Assembly (NCBI GenBank): GCA_017303835.1
Contig: JAFLBI010000001.1
Location: forward strand, 1,426,001-1,490,000
Origin: Chitinophagales bacterium
Lineage (GTDB): Bacteria > Bacteroidota > Bacteroidia > Chitinophagales > Chitinophagaceae
DNA length: 64,000 nucleotides
Reading direction: 5' to 3'
Shown here: positions 51,588 through 62,008 of the stretch, piece by piece
Layout: each line of letters opens with the position of its first letter
Numbering within the stretch: position 1 is the stretch's first letter
The notes under the pieces: model-generated
Seen by the model: only the letters and a program-made list of their open reading frames with translations
Told to the model about the DNA's origin: nothing
The model's database searches: none
Program-made: the position numbers and the translations under genes

Positions 51588-52949
51588 TTATTTTATCACC
51601 TGATCTTCTTCTTCCTTGAAGAGATCGATCAGGTTGTCTTTAAACTTATCCCAGAAACGCAGTTTGCGTTCTTTCACACTCACTGTTTCTTCAGCTTGTG
51701 CTGCAGCAACAGGCGCTTCCACTGTTAGCGTCTTTGGTACAGACACTTTGGTGAAAGTTTGTGTGAATTGCTTGTGCTTATGCTCATAATCGCTGTAACC
51801 CTTCAGAATCAAACCCAGACAGGTTGAATACACAGGCTTACGCAGTTCTTCAATATGATTCGGTGCCAGGTGTTCTGTTGGCAAACCAATTCTTGCATTC
51901 AGTCCGGTTGTGTACTCAGTCAACTGAATCAAATGCTTCAACTGAGCACCACCACCAGTTAAGATGATACCACCATTCAAAGCGCGACTGTCTAGACCAA
52001 CCTGCTTGAGGTGATAGGTTACAAAATCTAGTATCTCACCCATTCTTGCCTGAATGATCTGCGCCAGATTCTTCACGCTGATCTCTTTTGCAGGCATGCC
52101 TTTCAAACCTGGAATGGTGATGTATGCATTCGACTTGGCTTCATCGGCCAAAGCGCTACCAAATTGCACTTTCATTGCTTCAGCCTGACTCTTTAATACA
52201 CCCAGACCAAGGCGAATATCATTGGTGATATTTTCACCACCGAAAGGAATCACCGCAGTATGCTTTAAGATGCCTTCATAGAATACAGCCAGATCAGAAG
52301 TACCACCACCAATATCGAGGATGGCCACACCTGCTTCCATATCAATATCACTCATTACTGCACTTGCTGAAGCCAAAGGCTGTAGTACGAGGTCTTTTGT
52401 TTGCAGACCACTTCTTTCTACAGCACGATTGATATTGCGGATGGCGTTACGATCGCCGGTAATGATGTGGAAATTAGCACCCACTTTCACGCCGTTATAT
52501 CCAACGGGATCCTTGATGTATTGGATATTGTCTACATGAAAATCCTGCGGAATCACATCAATAATTTGATCACCTGCAGGAATAAATGTTTTACGCTGAT
52601 TATCGATCAACTGATCAATCTCCCAACGCTGGATTTCGTTCTCGGGGTCCTGACGTACCATATCGCCACGGGTCTGCAGGCTCTTGATATGATGGCCGGC
52701 AATACCCACGTACACTTCCTTAATGTCCAGATCCGGATTGCTTTCGTAGCAGTTCTGCAAAGCCTGTTGAATGGCTTTGATGGTTTGATCAATGTTCAAT
52801 ACTTGTCCGTGCTGAACGCCATTGCTGTTGGCGCGTCCGAAACCAAGGATCTCCAGCTTGCCATATTCGTTCTTGCGACCGGCAATGGCAGCGATCTTTG
52901 TGGTTCCAATGTCGAGACCAACAATAATTGGTGACTCGTGCTGATTCAT
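51588..52949 (-). CDS. ftsA: Cell division protein FtsA
   Basis: A 453-residue actin-like ATPase that anchors FtsZ to the membrane. It has IVGLDIGTTKIAAI, the SHS2/1C region (VGIAGHHIKSL), AVMSDIDMEAGVAILDIGGGTSDLA (phosphate-2 loop) and GIILTGGGAQLKHL. The C-terminal helix (KLRFWDKFKDNLIDLFKEEE) is amphipathic and fits the membrane-targeting sequence. Order and spacing (58 bases after ftsQ, 81 before ftsZ) are normal for the cluster. Confidence 0.95.
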   Translation of the reverse strand: MNQHESPIIVGLDIGTTKIAAIAGRKNEYGKLEILGFGRANSNGVQHGQVLNIDQTIKAIQQALQNCYESNPDLDIKEVYVGIAGHHIKSLQTRGDMVRQDPENEIQRWEIDQLIDNQRKTFIPAGDQIIDVIPQDFHVDNIQYIKDPVGYNGVKVGANFHIITGDRNAIRNINRAVERSGLQTKDLVLQPLASASAVMSDIDMEAGVAILDIGGGTSDLAVFYEGILKHTAVIPFGGENITNDIRLGLGVLKSQAEAMKVQFGSALADEAKSNAYITIPGLKGMPAKEISVKNLAQIIQARMGEILDFVTYHLKQVGLDSRALNGGIILTGGGAQLKHLIQLTEYTTGLNARIGLPTEHLAPNHIEELRKPVYSTCLGLILKGYSDYEHKHKQFTQTFTKVSVPKTLTVEAPVAAAQAEETVSVKERKLRFWDKFKDNLIDLFKEEEDQVIK

Positions 52950-53007
52950 AGTATACGTGTTTTAGTTGTTATCAAAGGGACCGATCCTACCCGTAGCATT
53001 CATTCAA

Positions 53008-54099
53008 CTACTGCTTTTGCATCACGGCTTTGGGTACTGGCTTCGTGGGTGGTTTGGACGCAGGCTTCTCTTTTGGAGGCGCTGCTTTATCCTTGGCACC
53101 GACTTTGCCATTACTAATAGCGTTTTGTTGGGCAGTTTTATTGTCTTTTACTACAGGAAGTTTTTTGTTTTCTGTTATTTTTTTAGCCGCATTGTTTGCA
53201 GCAGGCTTCTCTACTTTCTTTTCTACAGCCGGCTTAGTCTGTACCGTATCTGCAGGTAGCACCAAACTCAGTTGCATCAGTTCATTCAATTGAGCCCGGG
53301 CTTGCGCCGAATCCAGTAAGGCCTGTGCTGTTCCACGCTTCACGGCAACAACCTGACCCTTATACTGCACATCCAACTTTTCATAGCGATGGATTCCGTT
53401 CTGCAACCAGGCCTGACGATAAAAAGTATAGAGTCTATTCAGTTTGGCATCCAACTCTTCAGCACTACCCAATACTACCCGATGATCACCCACAACAGGA
53501 ATTAATTCAAACTGCCCTTCTTTGTTGATATCAATCTGAGCCGTTTGTGCACGCCAGAAACTATCGACCATGATGTAATTGCCAATGCTTAAAATACCCT
53601 GCAACAGGAGACTATCCGGTTTGGATAATTTTTCCAGATCAGATGGGAAGCCAGTGAACATGGGTACACGTGCAGAGAGCTTATCACTTAAGGGCAAACG
53701 AATACCCACACTATCCAGATAAAATGAATTACCCTGCGCTGTAAATACACGGGCAATTGGTTGACGCTCTTCAATACTTACTTCCAGCACACGCTGATTA
53801 TCGAAGAAAAGCTCCGCATTCTTGATCCATGGGTTTTGCTCCAAAGCTTCTTCAATGCTACGTAGGGCTACCTTGCCCATCACTCTACCCTCAAATACGC
53901 CTTGCTCCTTTATCAGCTTCAACACATCCTGTTCATCAATGAACATATGCTCTTCCGCACCGGCTATGCTCACACGTATGTCTTTACAGGTTAATGCCTG
54001 CTTGCGTTGCATGGCCGCACCCAATAATACCACCATCCCGATACCACTCAGTATCCAGAAGGTTTGTATTGCGCGCTTTTTAATTAATGGCCAATTCAT
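53008..54099 (-). CDS. ftsQ: Cell division protein FtsQ
   Basis: A 363-residue single-pass membrane protein: a short cytoplasmic start, a transmembrane helix (about 13-29; FWILSGIGMVVLLGAAM), the POTRA-like region (DIRVSIAGAEEHMFIDEQDVL, NPWIKNAELFF) and the beta domain (RIFTAQ-like, YLDSVGIRLPLS). The last ~75 residues are a Lys/Ala/Pro-rich tail not found in the E. coli protein (276 residues). It connects the divisome cytoplasmic ring to FtsL/FtsB and FtsW/FtsI. It lies between murC (1 base gap) and ftsA. Confidence 0.85.
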   Translation of the reverse strand: MNWPLIKKRAIQTFWILSGIGMVVLLGAAMQRKQALTCKDIRVSIAGAEEHMFIDEQDVLKLIKEQGVFEGRVMGKVALRSIEEALEQNPWIKNAELFFDNQRVLEVSIEERQPIARVFTAQGNSFYLDSVGIRLPLSDKLSARVPMFTGFPSDLEKLSKPDSLLLQGILSIGNYIMVDSFWRAQTAQIDINKEGQFELIPVVGDHRVVLGSAEELDAKLNRLYTFYRQAWLQNGIHRYEKLDVQYKGQVVAVKRGTAQALLDSAQARAQLNELMQLSLVLPADTVQTKPAVEKKVEKPAANNAAKKITENKKLPVVKDNKTAQQNAISNGKVGAKDKAAPPKEKPASKPPTKPVPKAVMQKQ

Positions 54100-54100
54100 T

Positions 54101-55453
54101 TTATTGCAACACTTGTTTTACTGGGTTCACTAATGCATCAATATCACCTGCTCCAGCCATCACCAATAATCCGGGCTGATTCTTTTCTATATAGGTCAGC
54201 ATCGATTCCTTATCAAGTATCTGCTTACGCGTTAACTGCATTTGATCCAGAATCAAACTACTGGTAACACCCTCCATGGGCAACTCTCTGGCAGGATAGA
54301 TGGGTAACAGGATTACTTCATCTGCCATATCCAAACTTGCTGCAAATTCCGTGGAGAGATCTTTTGTTCTACTAAACAAATGCGGTTGAAATACAAGTGT
54401 GATTTTCTGCTTGTATAAACTGCGCACACCACTAATCAAGGCACGCAATTCTTCCGGATGATGGGCATAGTCATCAATCAGAATATGACGGTCGTCCTTC
54501 AGGATATATTCAAAGCGACGCTTCACACCTTTAAAATTTGCCACTGCTGCTTTGATTTGCTCATCAGCAATATGCAAATGCTTGGCAACCGTAATTGCAG
54601 CCAGTGCATTTTCAATATTGTGCAAGCCGCCCATCGTGAGCACTACATCGGTTAAAGTCCACCCCTTGCCCTGCACATCAAATGTGTATTCACCATCAAA
54701 CACACGAATATTCTGTGCATACACATCTGCGCTTGTATCATTCAGATGATAGCTATACGTATGGCTTGCCTTCAAGTCAGCAGCTCTGCTCAATCCGAAC
54801 TTATAGATCAAACAACCACCGGACTTTACTTTCTGTGTAAACTGTACAAAAGCATCTTCTACTGCTTGAGGTGTACCATATATATCCAGATGATCCGGAT
54901 CCATGGCTGTGATGACAGCAATATCCGGAGAGAGTTTCAGGAAACTTCTATCGTATTCATCTGCTTCAACAACCACATTGTTCTGATCGCTGCTCCAGAA
55001 ATTAGTGCCGTAGTTGGCAGCAATACCACCGAGAAAAGCATTACAGCCAAAGCCGGTATCACGCAACAAGTGCGCCGTCATGGTCGTAATGGTTGTTTTA
55101 CCATGCGTACCACCAATGCAAACATTGAAACTGCTTTCGGTAATCCATTGCAACACATCACTACGCTTAGCTACCACATAGCCATTGTCGCGATAATAAT
55201 TCAGCTCTGTATGATTAGCTGGGATAGCAGGTGTATACACAACAGCATCAGCTTCTTTCGATAACAAAGCGATATTGTCTTCATAGTGAATATCCATTCC
55301 CGCAGCTTCCAACTCTTTTGTAAGCGGCGTAGCTGTTCTATCGTAGCCACGCACTACTACTCCACGTGAATGAAAATAGCGAGCGAGTGCACTCATGCCA
55401 ATACCGCCGATGCCGATGAAGTAAATATGTTTGATATCGTTCAGCCTGATCAT
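54101..55453 (-). CDS. murC: UDP-N-acetylmuramate--L-alanine ligase MurC
   Basis: A 450-residue Mur ligase that adds L-Ala to UDP-MurNAc in an ATP-dependent step. It has the N-terminal Rossmann fold YFIGIGGIGMSALA and the ATP-binding loop GTHGKTT with K119. EADEYDRSF follows, then the C-terminal DDYAHHPEELRALI and QPHLFSRT. Length is near the norm. It sits between murG and ftsQ with 1-base gaps. Confidence 0.97.
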   Translation of the reverse strand: MIRLNDIKHIYFIGIGGIGMSALARYFHSRGVVVRGYDRTATPLTKELEAAGMDIHYEDNIALLSKEADAVVYTPAIPANHTELNYYRDNGYVVAKRSDVLQWITESSFNVCIGGTHGKTTITTMTAHLLRDTGFGCNAFLGGIAANYGTNFWSSDQNNVVVEADEYDRSFLKLSPDIAVITAMDPDHLDIYGTPQAVEDAFVQFTQKVKSGGCLIYKFGLSRAADLKASHTYSYHLNDTSADVYAQNIRVFDGEYTFDVQGKGWTLTDVVLTMGGLHNIENALAAITVAKHLHIADEQIKAAVANFKGVKRRFEYILKDDRHILIDDYAHHPEELRALISGVRSLYKQKITLVFQPHLFSRTKDLSTEFAASLDMADEVILLPIYPARELPMEGVTSSLILDQMQLTRKQILDKESMLTYIEKNQPGLLVMAGAGDIDALVNPVKQVLQ

Positions 55454-55454
55454 C

Positions 55455-56546
55455 TTATTTGTTCAAATATTGAAGAATGGTTTTAGCAACAACAGTATCT
55501 GCATCTGAAATGGCTAATGGAGCAATGTTCGCCTGCAACGCAGCACACTTGTCGGCATCCTTCACAAGAGCCAATACAGTTGACACCAGTGTTGTTGCTG
55601 CGTCTGCATCTTTCACCAATAATGCTGCACCTTGGTTCACCAAATGCATGGCATTCACGGTTTGATGATCTTCCGCAGCGTGCGGAAAGGGCACAAAAAT
55701 GGCAGGCTTGGCTACCACACAGAGTTCTGCAACCGACATGGCACCTGCTCTGCTGATGACCACATCTGCAGCGGCATATGCTTGCTCCATCTGATTGATG
55801 AATGCATCACACCATACATTGTTTCTACCTGCAGCCTTTTCTTTAAACTGTGCAGCTGTTGTTTTGCCTGTTTGCCAGATTAACTGCACACCTGCAGCTT
55901 CAATTGCATCCAATCCTGCAGCCAAAGCAGCATTGATACTGCGCGCACCCAAACTACCTCCGATAGCAAGTATGGTTGGTTTACTTGCATCCAAACCAAA
56001 AGCGGCAATTGCCGTTTGTTTAGTTGGTCTATTATGTGCAATACTTGCGCGAACCGGATTGCCAGTTACCTGAATTTTTGCTGCAGGAAAGAACTGCTCC
56101 ATATTGGAAGTGCCCGTGAATACTTTAGTTGCTTTCTTGCCTAATAAAATATTACTCTTTCCTGCGAATGAATTGGATTCGTGAATAAACGTAGGTATAC
56201 CTTTTTGCTGTGCCAGCTTCAATACGGGGAAAGTAGAATAACCACCCACGCCAATGCAAGCATCTGGTTTAAAAGATTGGAATATTTTTCTTACTTGAAA
56301 GAAACTCTTGATGAGTTTGAAAGGCAAACCAATATTACTCAACAATGAAGCACGGTTAAATCCGGCAATATCCAATCCCACAATACGATAACCCGCCTGA
56401 GGCACTTTTTCCATTTCCATTTTACCCTTGGCGCCTACAAACAAAATCTCTGTTGCCGGCTCCAACTGCTTCAATGCATTGGCAATAGCTACTGCGGGAA
56501 AAATATGTCCGCCTGTTCCACCTCCTGCAATAATGATCTTAGCCAT
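55455..56546 (-). CDS. murG: UDP-GlcNAc:lipid I N-acetylglucosaminyltransferase MurG
   Basis: A 363-residue GT-B glycosyltransferase that makes lipid II from lipid I on the inner face of the membrane. The N-terminal loop GGTGGHIFPAVAIA, the membrane-contact region, GGYSTFPVLKLA, LAIGGSLGARSIN and the donor-binding SRAGAMSVAEL are present. Its ATG overlaps the end of ftsW by 8 bases, so the two are translationally coupled. Confidence 0.97.
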   Translation of the reverse strand: MAKIIIAGGGTGGHIFPAVAIANALKQLEPATEILFVGAKGKMEMEKVPQAGYRIVGLDIAGFNRASLLSNIGLPFKLIKSFFQVRKIFQSFKPDACIGVGGYSTFPVLKLAQQKGIPTFIHESNSFAGKSNILLGKKATKVFTGTSNMEQFFPAAKIQVTGNPVRASIAHNRPTKQTAIAAFGLDASKPTILAIGGSLGARSINAALAAGLDAIEAAGVQLIWQTGKTTAAQFKEKAAGRNNVWCDAFINQMEQAYAAADVVISRAGAMSVAELCVVAKPAIFVPFPHAAEDHQTVNAMHLVNQGAALLVKDADAATTLVSTVLALVKDADKCAALQANIAPLAISDADTVVAKTILQYLNK

Positions 56547-57834
56547 TGTTCACAGGATTTTGAGGTGAAACCATTGCAGGAGCAGGCTCTTTACCTTCCA
56601 GCTGTTCTACGTTGCGCGCTACACTCAGTATAATACCAATGGATGCACACATGAATAAGTATGAGCTACCACCCATGCTCACCAGCGGCAGTGTTACACC
56701 GGTAACAGGCACCAAGTTTACATTCACCGCCATATTGGCTAATGCTTGAATGATCATGGTGAAGCTTAAACCCAATGCAAGGAATGCACCGAATGCATAA
56801 GGACATTTTCTGAAGATGCGGATACAGCGGAATAAAAAGATGATGTATACAATCATGATAAATGCTGCACCCAGCAATCCATATTCTTCAATTATCACCG
56901 AGAAAATAAAGTCATTATATGCTTGTGGCAAGTAATTGCGCTGGCGACTATTACCAGGCCCCAACCCCATCACTACACCGCCATTCGCAATGGCAATTTT
57001 TGCCTGCTGTACCTGATAAGGCACTTCCGTATCTTTTGCATACATGAAATCCTGTACACGCTTCACCCAAGTACCAAAGCGTCCCACGGATTTCATTTTC
57101 TCAGCCGTTTCTAATTTATCTGTTGCCACCTGTTTTTTATCGTAGGTCATCACTGCTACCGAAACAATGAATGCTACTGGTATCAAAGCAAGACCAATCG
57201 TCAACAGAATATGACGCAGACTCACTCGACCGATAAACATCAGTAACAATGAAGTAGCACCAGTTAACAATGCGTTGGATAAGTTAGCCGGCATGATGAG
57301 GGCACAAATCACAATCACAGGTGTTATTACAGGCAGAAAACCTTTTTTGAAATCCTTGATAGTTTCCTGACGCTTACTCATCTGTCTGGAGATATACATG
57401 AACAAGGCCAGCTTTGCGAAATCACTGGTCTGGATTGTCATGTTAATCACCGGCAACTTAATCCATCTGCTACCCTCGTTGATACGCGCTCCAAAGAAGA
57501 GGGTATAAATCAATAACGGAATCGAAATCCAGAATAATAAAGCAGCAATCCTAGAAAATATGGTATAGTTGATGCGGTGCAGGAAATAAATCACCATCAA
57601 ACCCAACATGGTAAAAGATACCTGCTTGAATAAATAGATAGATGTATTCCCGCGATACATTTTATATGCAAGCGATCCTGTAGCACTATATACCACCAGA
57701 ATAGAAATCAATGACAATAGCAATACAATACCCCAGATGTATTTGTCACCACGGGCGCGACCAATCAGCTCGCGCTGAACGCCACGTGGGCTGGGGATTT
57801 CACTAAATAGCTTATCTGCTGTATTGCCTAGCAT
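56539..57834 (-). CDS. ftsW: Septal peptidoglycan polymerase FtsW
   Basis: A 431-residue SEDS-family glycosyltransferase with about ten membrane helices. Conserved family parts are NEGSRWIKLP, IQTSDFAKLALFMYISR (catalytic Asp in the family), MPANLSNAL, QVQQAKIAIANGGVVMGLGPGNSRQRNYLPQ and GVTLPLVSMGGSS. It polymerises lipid II at the septum with FtsI. A charged N-terminal cytoplasmic stretch of about 32 residues precedes the first helix. It lies between murD and murG. Confidence 0.95.
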   Translation of the reverse strand: MLGNTADKLFSEIPSPRGVQRELIGRARGDKYIWGIVLLLSLISILVVYSATGSLAYKMYRGNTSIYLFKQVSFTMLGLMVIYFLHRINYTIFSRIAALLFWISIPLLIYTLFFGARINEGSRWIKLPVINMTIQTSDFAKLALFMYISRQMSKRQETIKDFKKGFLPVITPVIVICALIMPANLSNALLTGATSLLLMFIGRVSLRHILLTIGLALIPVAFIVSVAVMTYDKKQVATDKLETAEKMKSVGRFGTWVKRVQDFMYAKDTEVPYQVQQAKIAIANGGVVMGLGPGNSRQRNYLPQAYNDFIFSVIIEEYGLLGAAFIMIVYIIFLFRCIRIFRKCPYAFGAFLALGLSFTMIIQALANMAVNVNLVPVTGVTLPLVSMGGSSYLFMCASIGIILSVARNVEQLEGKEPAPAMVSPQNPVNNG

Positions 57835-57845
57835 GCTTTCAAGAA

Positions 57846-59186
57846 TTACAGTTCTTTCACCGCATTTTTAAACTGAGTACCCCTGTCTTCATAATTCTTA
57901 AAGAGATCGAAGCTGGCACATGCTGGGCTCAGCAATACTGCATCACCTTTCTCTGCCAGTTTGAAAGCTGCATTCACTGCTTTCTTTGCATTATCTGTCT
58001 CTACTATCACCGGCACCACATCCTTGAAAGCTGCAATGATCTTGCTGTTGTCTGTACCCAGACAAACAATGGCTTTTACTTTTTCCTTTGCCAGATCAGT
58101 GAGCAATTCATAATCATTACCCTTATCCACACCACCAAGAATCAACACTGTTGGTTTGCTCATGCTTTCCAGCGCATACCATGTGCTGTTAACATTGGTT
58201 GCTTTGCTATCGTTTACAAACTCAACGCCACGTACCATGGCCACAAATTCCATTCGGTGTTCCAGTGCATGGAAATTGTTTACCGCTTCGCGGATCTTTT
58301 CCTTTCGGATGCCGATGGTAGCTGCAGCAATACCTGCTGCCATGGTATTGTATCCGTTGTGTTTGCCTTTTAACGCAAAGTCATAAATGCTCATGCTTAC
58401 GCGTTCTTCCTGTACTCTGATCATCATCTTGTCGCCTTTAATGTAGCCGCCGGATTTGATTTCTTGTTTCATAGAGAATGGTAGTGGGTTAGTATGGGTT
58501 GTTAGTAGAGACAATTGTTTGGTGATCACTTCATCATCTGCACAGTAGATGAAATAATCGCTGCTGGTCTGGTTCTCGATAACGCGGAACTTGCTGTGCA
58601 CATAGTTCTCGAACTTATAGTCGTATCTGTCCAGATGATCTTCCGTAATATTCAGCAATACCGCTACATCTGCACGGAAGGTTTTGATATCATCCAATTG
58701 GAAAGAACTGATCTCAGCCACATACCATGGCTTGGGATCTTCTGCCACCTGGCCTGCAAAAGAGTAACCGATATTGCCTACGAGTGCGCAATCCAGTCCG
58801 CCTGTTTTGCAGATATGATAAATCAAAGAAGTCGTAGTGGTTTTACCATTGCTTCCAGTAATGGCGATGATTTTGCTTTCACCTTTAAAACGATACGCCA
58901 GTTCAATCTCACTGATCACAGGAATACCTTTGGCACGAATGGCTTTCACCAATTCATTTTTCTCAGGTATGCCTGGACTCTTCATTACTTCATCAGCATT
59001 CAGAATCAGTTCAGCAGTATGCTTACCCTCTTCGAAAGCAATGCCATTGGTTTGCAGCTTGTCGCGATACGCCTGCTTCAGACTGCCGCCATCGCTGAGG
59101 AATACATTGTATCCCTGCTGCTTGCCGAGCAGTGCAGCACCTACGCCGCTTTCACCTCCACCTAATATGACAAGTCTGTATGCCAA
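57846..59186 (-). CDS. murD: UDP-N-acetylmuramoylalanine--D-glutamate ligase MurD (TTG start)
   Basis: A 446-residue Mur ligase adding D-Glu to UDP-MurNAc-Ala. It has VILGGGESGVGAALLGK, the ATP loop GSNGKTT with K115, LNITEDHLDRY and LILGGVDKGNDY. The N-terminus is TTG: it follows the mraY stop in the same frame after a single ACG codon, and no ATG or GTG lies between. Residue 1 is therefore encoded by TTG, or less likely ACG. This may limit expression and link it to mraY translation. Confidence 0.94.
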   Translation of the reverse strand: MAYRLVILGGGESGVGAALLGKQQGYNVFLSDGGSLKQAYRDKLQTNGIAFEEGKHTAELILNADEVMKSPGIPEKNELVKAIRAKGIPVISEIELAYRFKGESKIIAITGSNGKTTTTSLIYHICKTGGLDCALVGNIGYSFAGQVAEDPKPWYVAEISSFQLDDIKTFRADVAVLLNITEDHLDRYDYKFENYVHSKFRVIENQTSSDYFIYCADDEVITKQLSLLTTHTNPLPFSMKQEIKSGGYIKGDKMMIRVQEERVSMSIYDFALKGKHNGYNTMAAGIAAATIGIRKEKIREAVNNFHALEHRMEFVAMVRGVEFVNDSKATNVNSTWYALESMSKPTVLILGGVDKGNDYELLTDLAKEKVKAIVCLGTDNSKIIAAFKDVVPVIVETDNAKKAVNAAFKLAEKGDAVLLSPACASFDLFKNYEDRGTQFKNAVKEL

Positions 59187-59189
59187 CGT

Positions 59190-60506
59190 TTATCTAATCT
59201 TTAAAGTCATGATTGAAGCAACTACGCAGAGAATGGTAATGATCCAGAAACGCACAGCAATCTTGCTCTCATGAAAACCTTTCTTCTGGTAATGGTGGTG
59301 GAGCGGACTCATCAGGAAAACCCTTCGCCCCTCTCCATATTTTTTCTTGGTGTACTTGAAATAGCTCACCTGAATAATCACGCTCAGGTTTTCAATCAAG
59401 AACACACCGCAGAAAATAGGAATCAATAATTCTTTACGCACGATGATGGCAAGTGAAGCGATGATGCCGCCGAGTGCAAGACTTCCTGTATCGCCCATGA
59501 ATACCTGTGCTGGATAAGCATTGTACCAGAGGAATCCGATACAAGCACCTACAAACGCACCGATAAAGATGGACAGTTCACCCAGGTTAGGGATATACAT
59601 TACGTTCAGGTAATCTGCAAACTTGTAGTTACCACTCACGTACACAAACACACCCAGTGCTGCACCTATGATGGCACTTACTCCTGCTGCTAAGCCATCC
59701 AAACCATCTGTGATATTGGCACCATTTGATACGGCAGTAACAATGAATACTACTATCAGGATATAAATAATCCAAGTGAATTGCTCTGCACCATTACCCA
59801 TCCAGGAAATCAACTTAGAGTAGTTGAATTCATGATTCTTCACAAATGGAATCGTGGTGATAGGTGTTTTTACTTTTACAAAACTTCTTTCCACACCATC
59901 CATTTGGCGCGTGATTACGTTACTGTCTTTTGCCAAACGCTCACCTTGTTTCAATGCGCCTATTACAGTTGCTGAGCCGATAATCTCACGTTCTACAGTT
60001 ACAGAATTATTGAAATACAATGTTGCGCCGATGATGATACCCAATCCTACCTGACCAATGATTTTTGAAATACCTGCTAAACCATCACTGTCTTTTTTCT
60101 TGTAGGCTTCACCTTTTGCTTGTGCTGATTTGCGTGCTTTGATTTTGAAATAATCATCCAGAAAACCAATCAAGCCCAACCAAACCGTACAAAGCAACAT
60201 GAGGCGGATATACACTTTATCCAGATTCGCGAACAACAATGTTGGAATGATGATCGCCAGCAGGATGATTACGCCACCCATCGTTGGGGTTCCTTTCTTT
60301 TGCTGTTCACCGGCCAAGCCAAGATCACGCACACTTTCACCAATCTGATGGTTCTTCAGAAAGTTGATGATACGCTTACCATATACAGTAGCAATAAAGA
60401 GCGACAACAAAATCGCCATCGCAATGCGGAAAGTCAGGTACTGAAACAGTCCGGTTCCGCTGATATTAAATTGCTCGTGTAACCATGTAAATAAATGGTA
60501 CAGCAT
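59190..60506 (-). CDS. mraY: Phospho-N-acetylmuramoyl-pentapeptide-transferase MraY
   Basis: A 438-residue integral membrane transferase that makes lipid I. It carries FLDDYFK (Mg-binding Asp pair), [12 protein letters not shown] and [10 protein letters not shown], with ten or so membrane helices. E. coli MraY has 360 residues; here an extra loop of about 75 residues (near 165-240, [19 protein letters not shown]) sits between helices, as in Bacteroidota homologues. It is followed by murD in the same frame. Confidence 0.96.
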   Translation of the reverse strand: MLYHLFTWLHEQFNISGTGLFQYLTFRIAMAILLSLFIATVYGKRIINFLKNHQIGESVRDLGLAGEQQKKGTPTMGGVIILLAIIIPTLLFANLDKVYIRLMLLCTVWLGLIGFLDDYFKIKARKSAQAKGEAYKKKDSDGLAGISKIIGQVGLGIIIGATLYFNNSVTVEREIIGSATVIGALKQGERLAKDSNVITRQMDGVERSFVKVKTPITTIPFVKNHEFNYSKLISWMGNGAEQFTWIIYILIVVFIVTAVSNGANITDGLDGLAAGVSAIIGAALGVFVYVSGNYKFADYLNVMYIPNLGELSIFIGAFVGACIGFLWYNAYPAQVFMGDTGSLALGGIIASLAIIVRKELLIPIFCGVFLIENLSVIIQVSYFKYTKKKYGEGRRVFLMSPLHHHYQKKGFHESKIAVRFWIITILCVVASIMTLKIR

Positions 60507-60543
60507 AGTGGGTACGGTTTATATTTTTTAGATAAGCAGTTGC

Positions 60544-62007
60544 CTACTTACCTAGTAATTCAAATTGCTCAGCCAGCACAGCTTTATCATCAAATGGATG
60601 CTTCACACCCTTGATGTCTTGATACTTCTCATGTCCTTTGCCGGCTACCAGAATAATGTCTTCCGGACCAGCCAGACTCACCGCCGTTTTAATGGCTTCA
60701 TTTCTATCCACAATAGAGATGTATTTTCTCTTCGCTGCACTATTCAATCCAGCTTCCATATCCTGCAGAATCACCTGCGGATCTTCTGTTCTGGGATTAT
60801 CACTTGTCAAAATCACACGATCACTCAAATCACAAGCCACCTGAGCCATGATGGGACGCTTGGTCTTATCTCTATCACCACCACAGCCTACTACTGTGAT
60901 TACTTGTTCGTGACCTTTGCGTAATTTTTTGATAGTAGCCAACACATTTTCCAAAGCATCCGGTGTATGCGCATAGTCAACAATACCTACAATGCGCTGT
61001 GCACTGATGGTGTATTCAAACCTGCCTTCTGCACCGCTCAGCATGCTGAGTACAGTTAATACTTGATTGCGTTCTTCACCCAAGCAAATCGCAGCACCAT
61101 AAACCGCTAACAAATTGTAGGCATTGAATTCGCCAATCAAACGGAAATGCACTTCCTGCTCATTCACCAGCATTTGTAAGCCGGTTAACGCATTATCCAA
61201 AATCTTGCCTTTAAAAGCAGCGGCTGTTTTCAGTGCATAGTAATAGGTCTTAGCACTTGTATTCTGCAACATCACAGTACCACGCTTATCATCAGCATTC
61301 GAGATAGCGAATGCATCACTACCCAGGCCATCGAAGAAAGCTTTTTTCACACGGATATACTCATCGAAAGTCTTGTGGTAATCCAGGTGATCGTGGGTGA
61401 TATTGCTAAAGATGGCTCCGGCAAATTGCAAGCCAGTGATGCGATGCTGATGTATAGCATGACTGCTACATTCCATGAACACATGGCTGCAACCAGCTGC
61501 TACCATTTGTGCCAGCAATGCGTTCAGACTAATAGCATCAGGCGTAGTATGTGTTGCTGGAACGATGTTATCGCCAATCTGATTTTGTACCGTACTGATA
61601 AGACCGCAACGATAGCCCAGTTTGGAAAACAACTTAAACAATACTGTAGCGATAGTGGTTTTACCATTGGTACCAGTAACACCAACCAGTTTGATTTTCG
61701 ATGAAGGATGCTGGTAAAAATTAGTAGCGATATAGGCTGCTGCTTCTTGTGCATTGGCAGTCTGCACATAAACCACACCTTCTACTCTATCAGCAGGCAT
61801 ATTTTCACACACAATCGCGCTAGCACCCTGTTGAATAGCTGTAGCAATAAACTGATGACCGTCTGTCTGCACACCCTTGATGGCAATAAACAAATCGCCA
61901 GCCTGCACTTTTCTGGAGTCGATATGCACAGCTTTGATCTCCAGCTGTGTGCTACCGATTACCTCCTGAAGGCGCACTCTGTACAATATGTCTTTTAATA
62001 TGGCCAT
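60544..62007 (-). CDS. murE: UDP-MurNAc-L-Ala-D-Glu--2,6-diaminopimelate ligase MurE
   Basis: A 487-residue Mur ligase. ATP loop TGTNGKTT with K116; the carbamylated-Lys region and KKAFFDGL follow. The C-terminal DNPRTEDP matches the DNPR motif that selects meso-diaminopimelate, predicting A1-gamma peptidoglycan. The stop of ftsI is one base before its ATG and mraY begins 37 bases after its stop. Confidence 0.96.
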   Translation of the reverse strand: MAILKDILYRVRLQEVIGSTQLEIKAVHIDSRKVQAGDLFIAIKGVQTDGHQFIATAIQQGASAIVCENMPADRVEGVVYVQTANAQEAAAYIATNFYQHPSSKIKLVGVTGTNGKTTIATVLFKLFSKLGYRCGLISTVQNQIGDNIVPATHTTPDAISLNALLAQMVAAGCSHVFMECSSHAIHQHRITGLQFAGAIFSNITHDHLDYHKTFDEYIRVKKAFFDGLGSDAFAISNADDKRGTVMLQNTSAKTYYYALKTAAAFKGKILDNALTGLQMLVNEQEVHFRLIGEFNAYNLLAVYGAAICLGEERNQVLTVLSMLSGAEGRFEYTISAQRIVGIVDYAHTPDALENVLATIKKLRKGHEQVITVVGCGGDRDKTKRPIMAQVACDLSDRVILTSDNPRTEDPQVILQDMEAGLNSAAKRKYISIVDRNEAIKTAVSLAGPEDIILVAGKGHEKYQDIKGVKHPFDDKAVLAEQFELLGK

Positions 62008-62008
62008 C

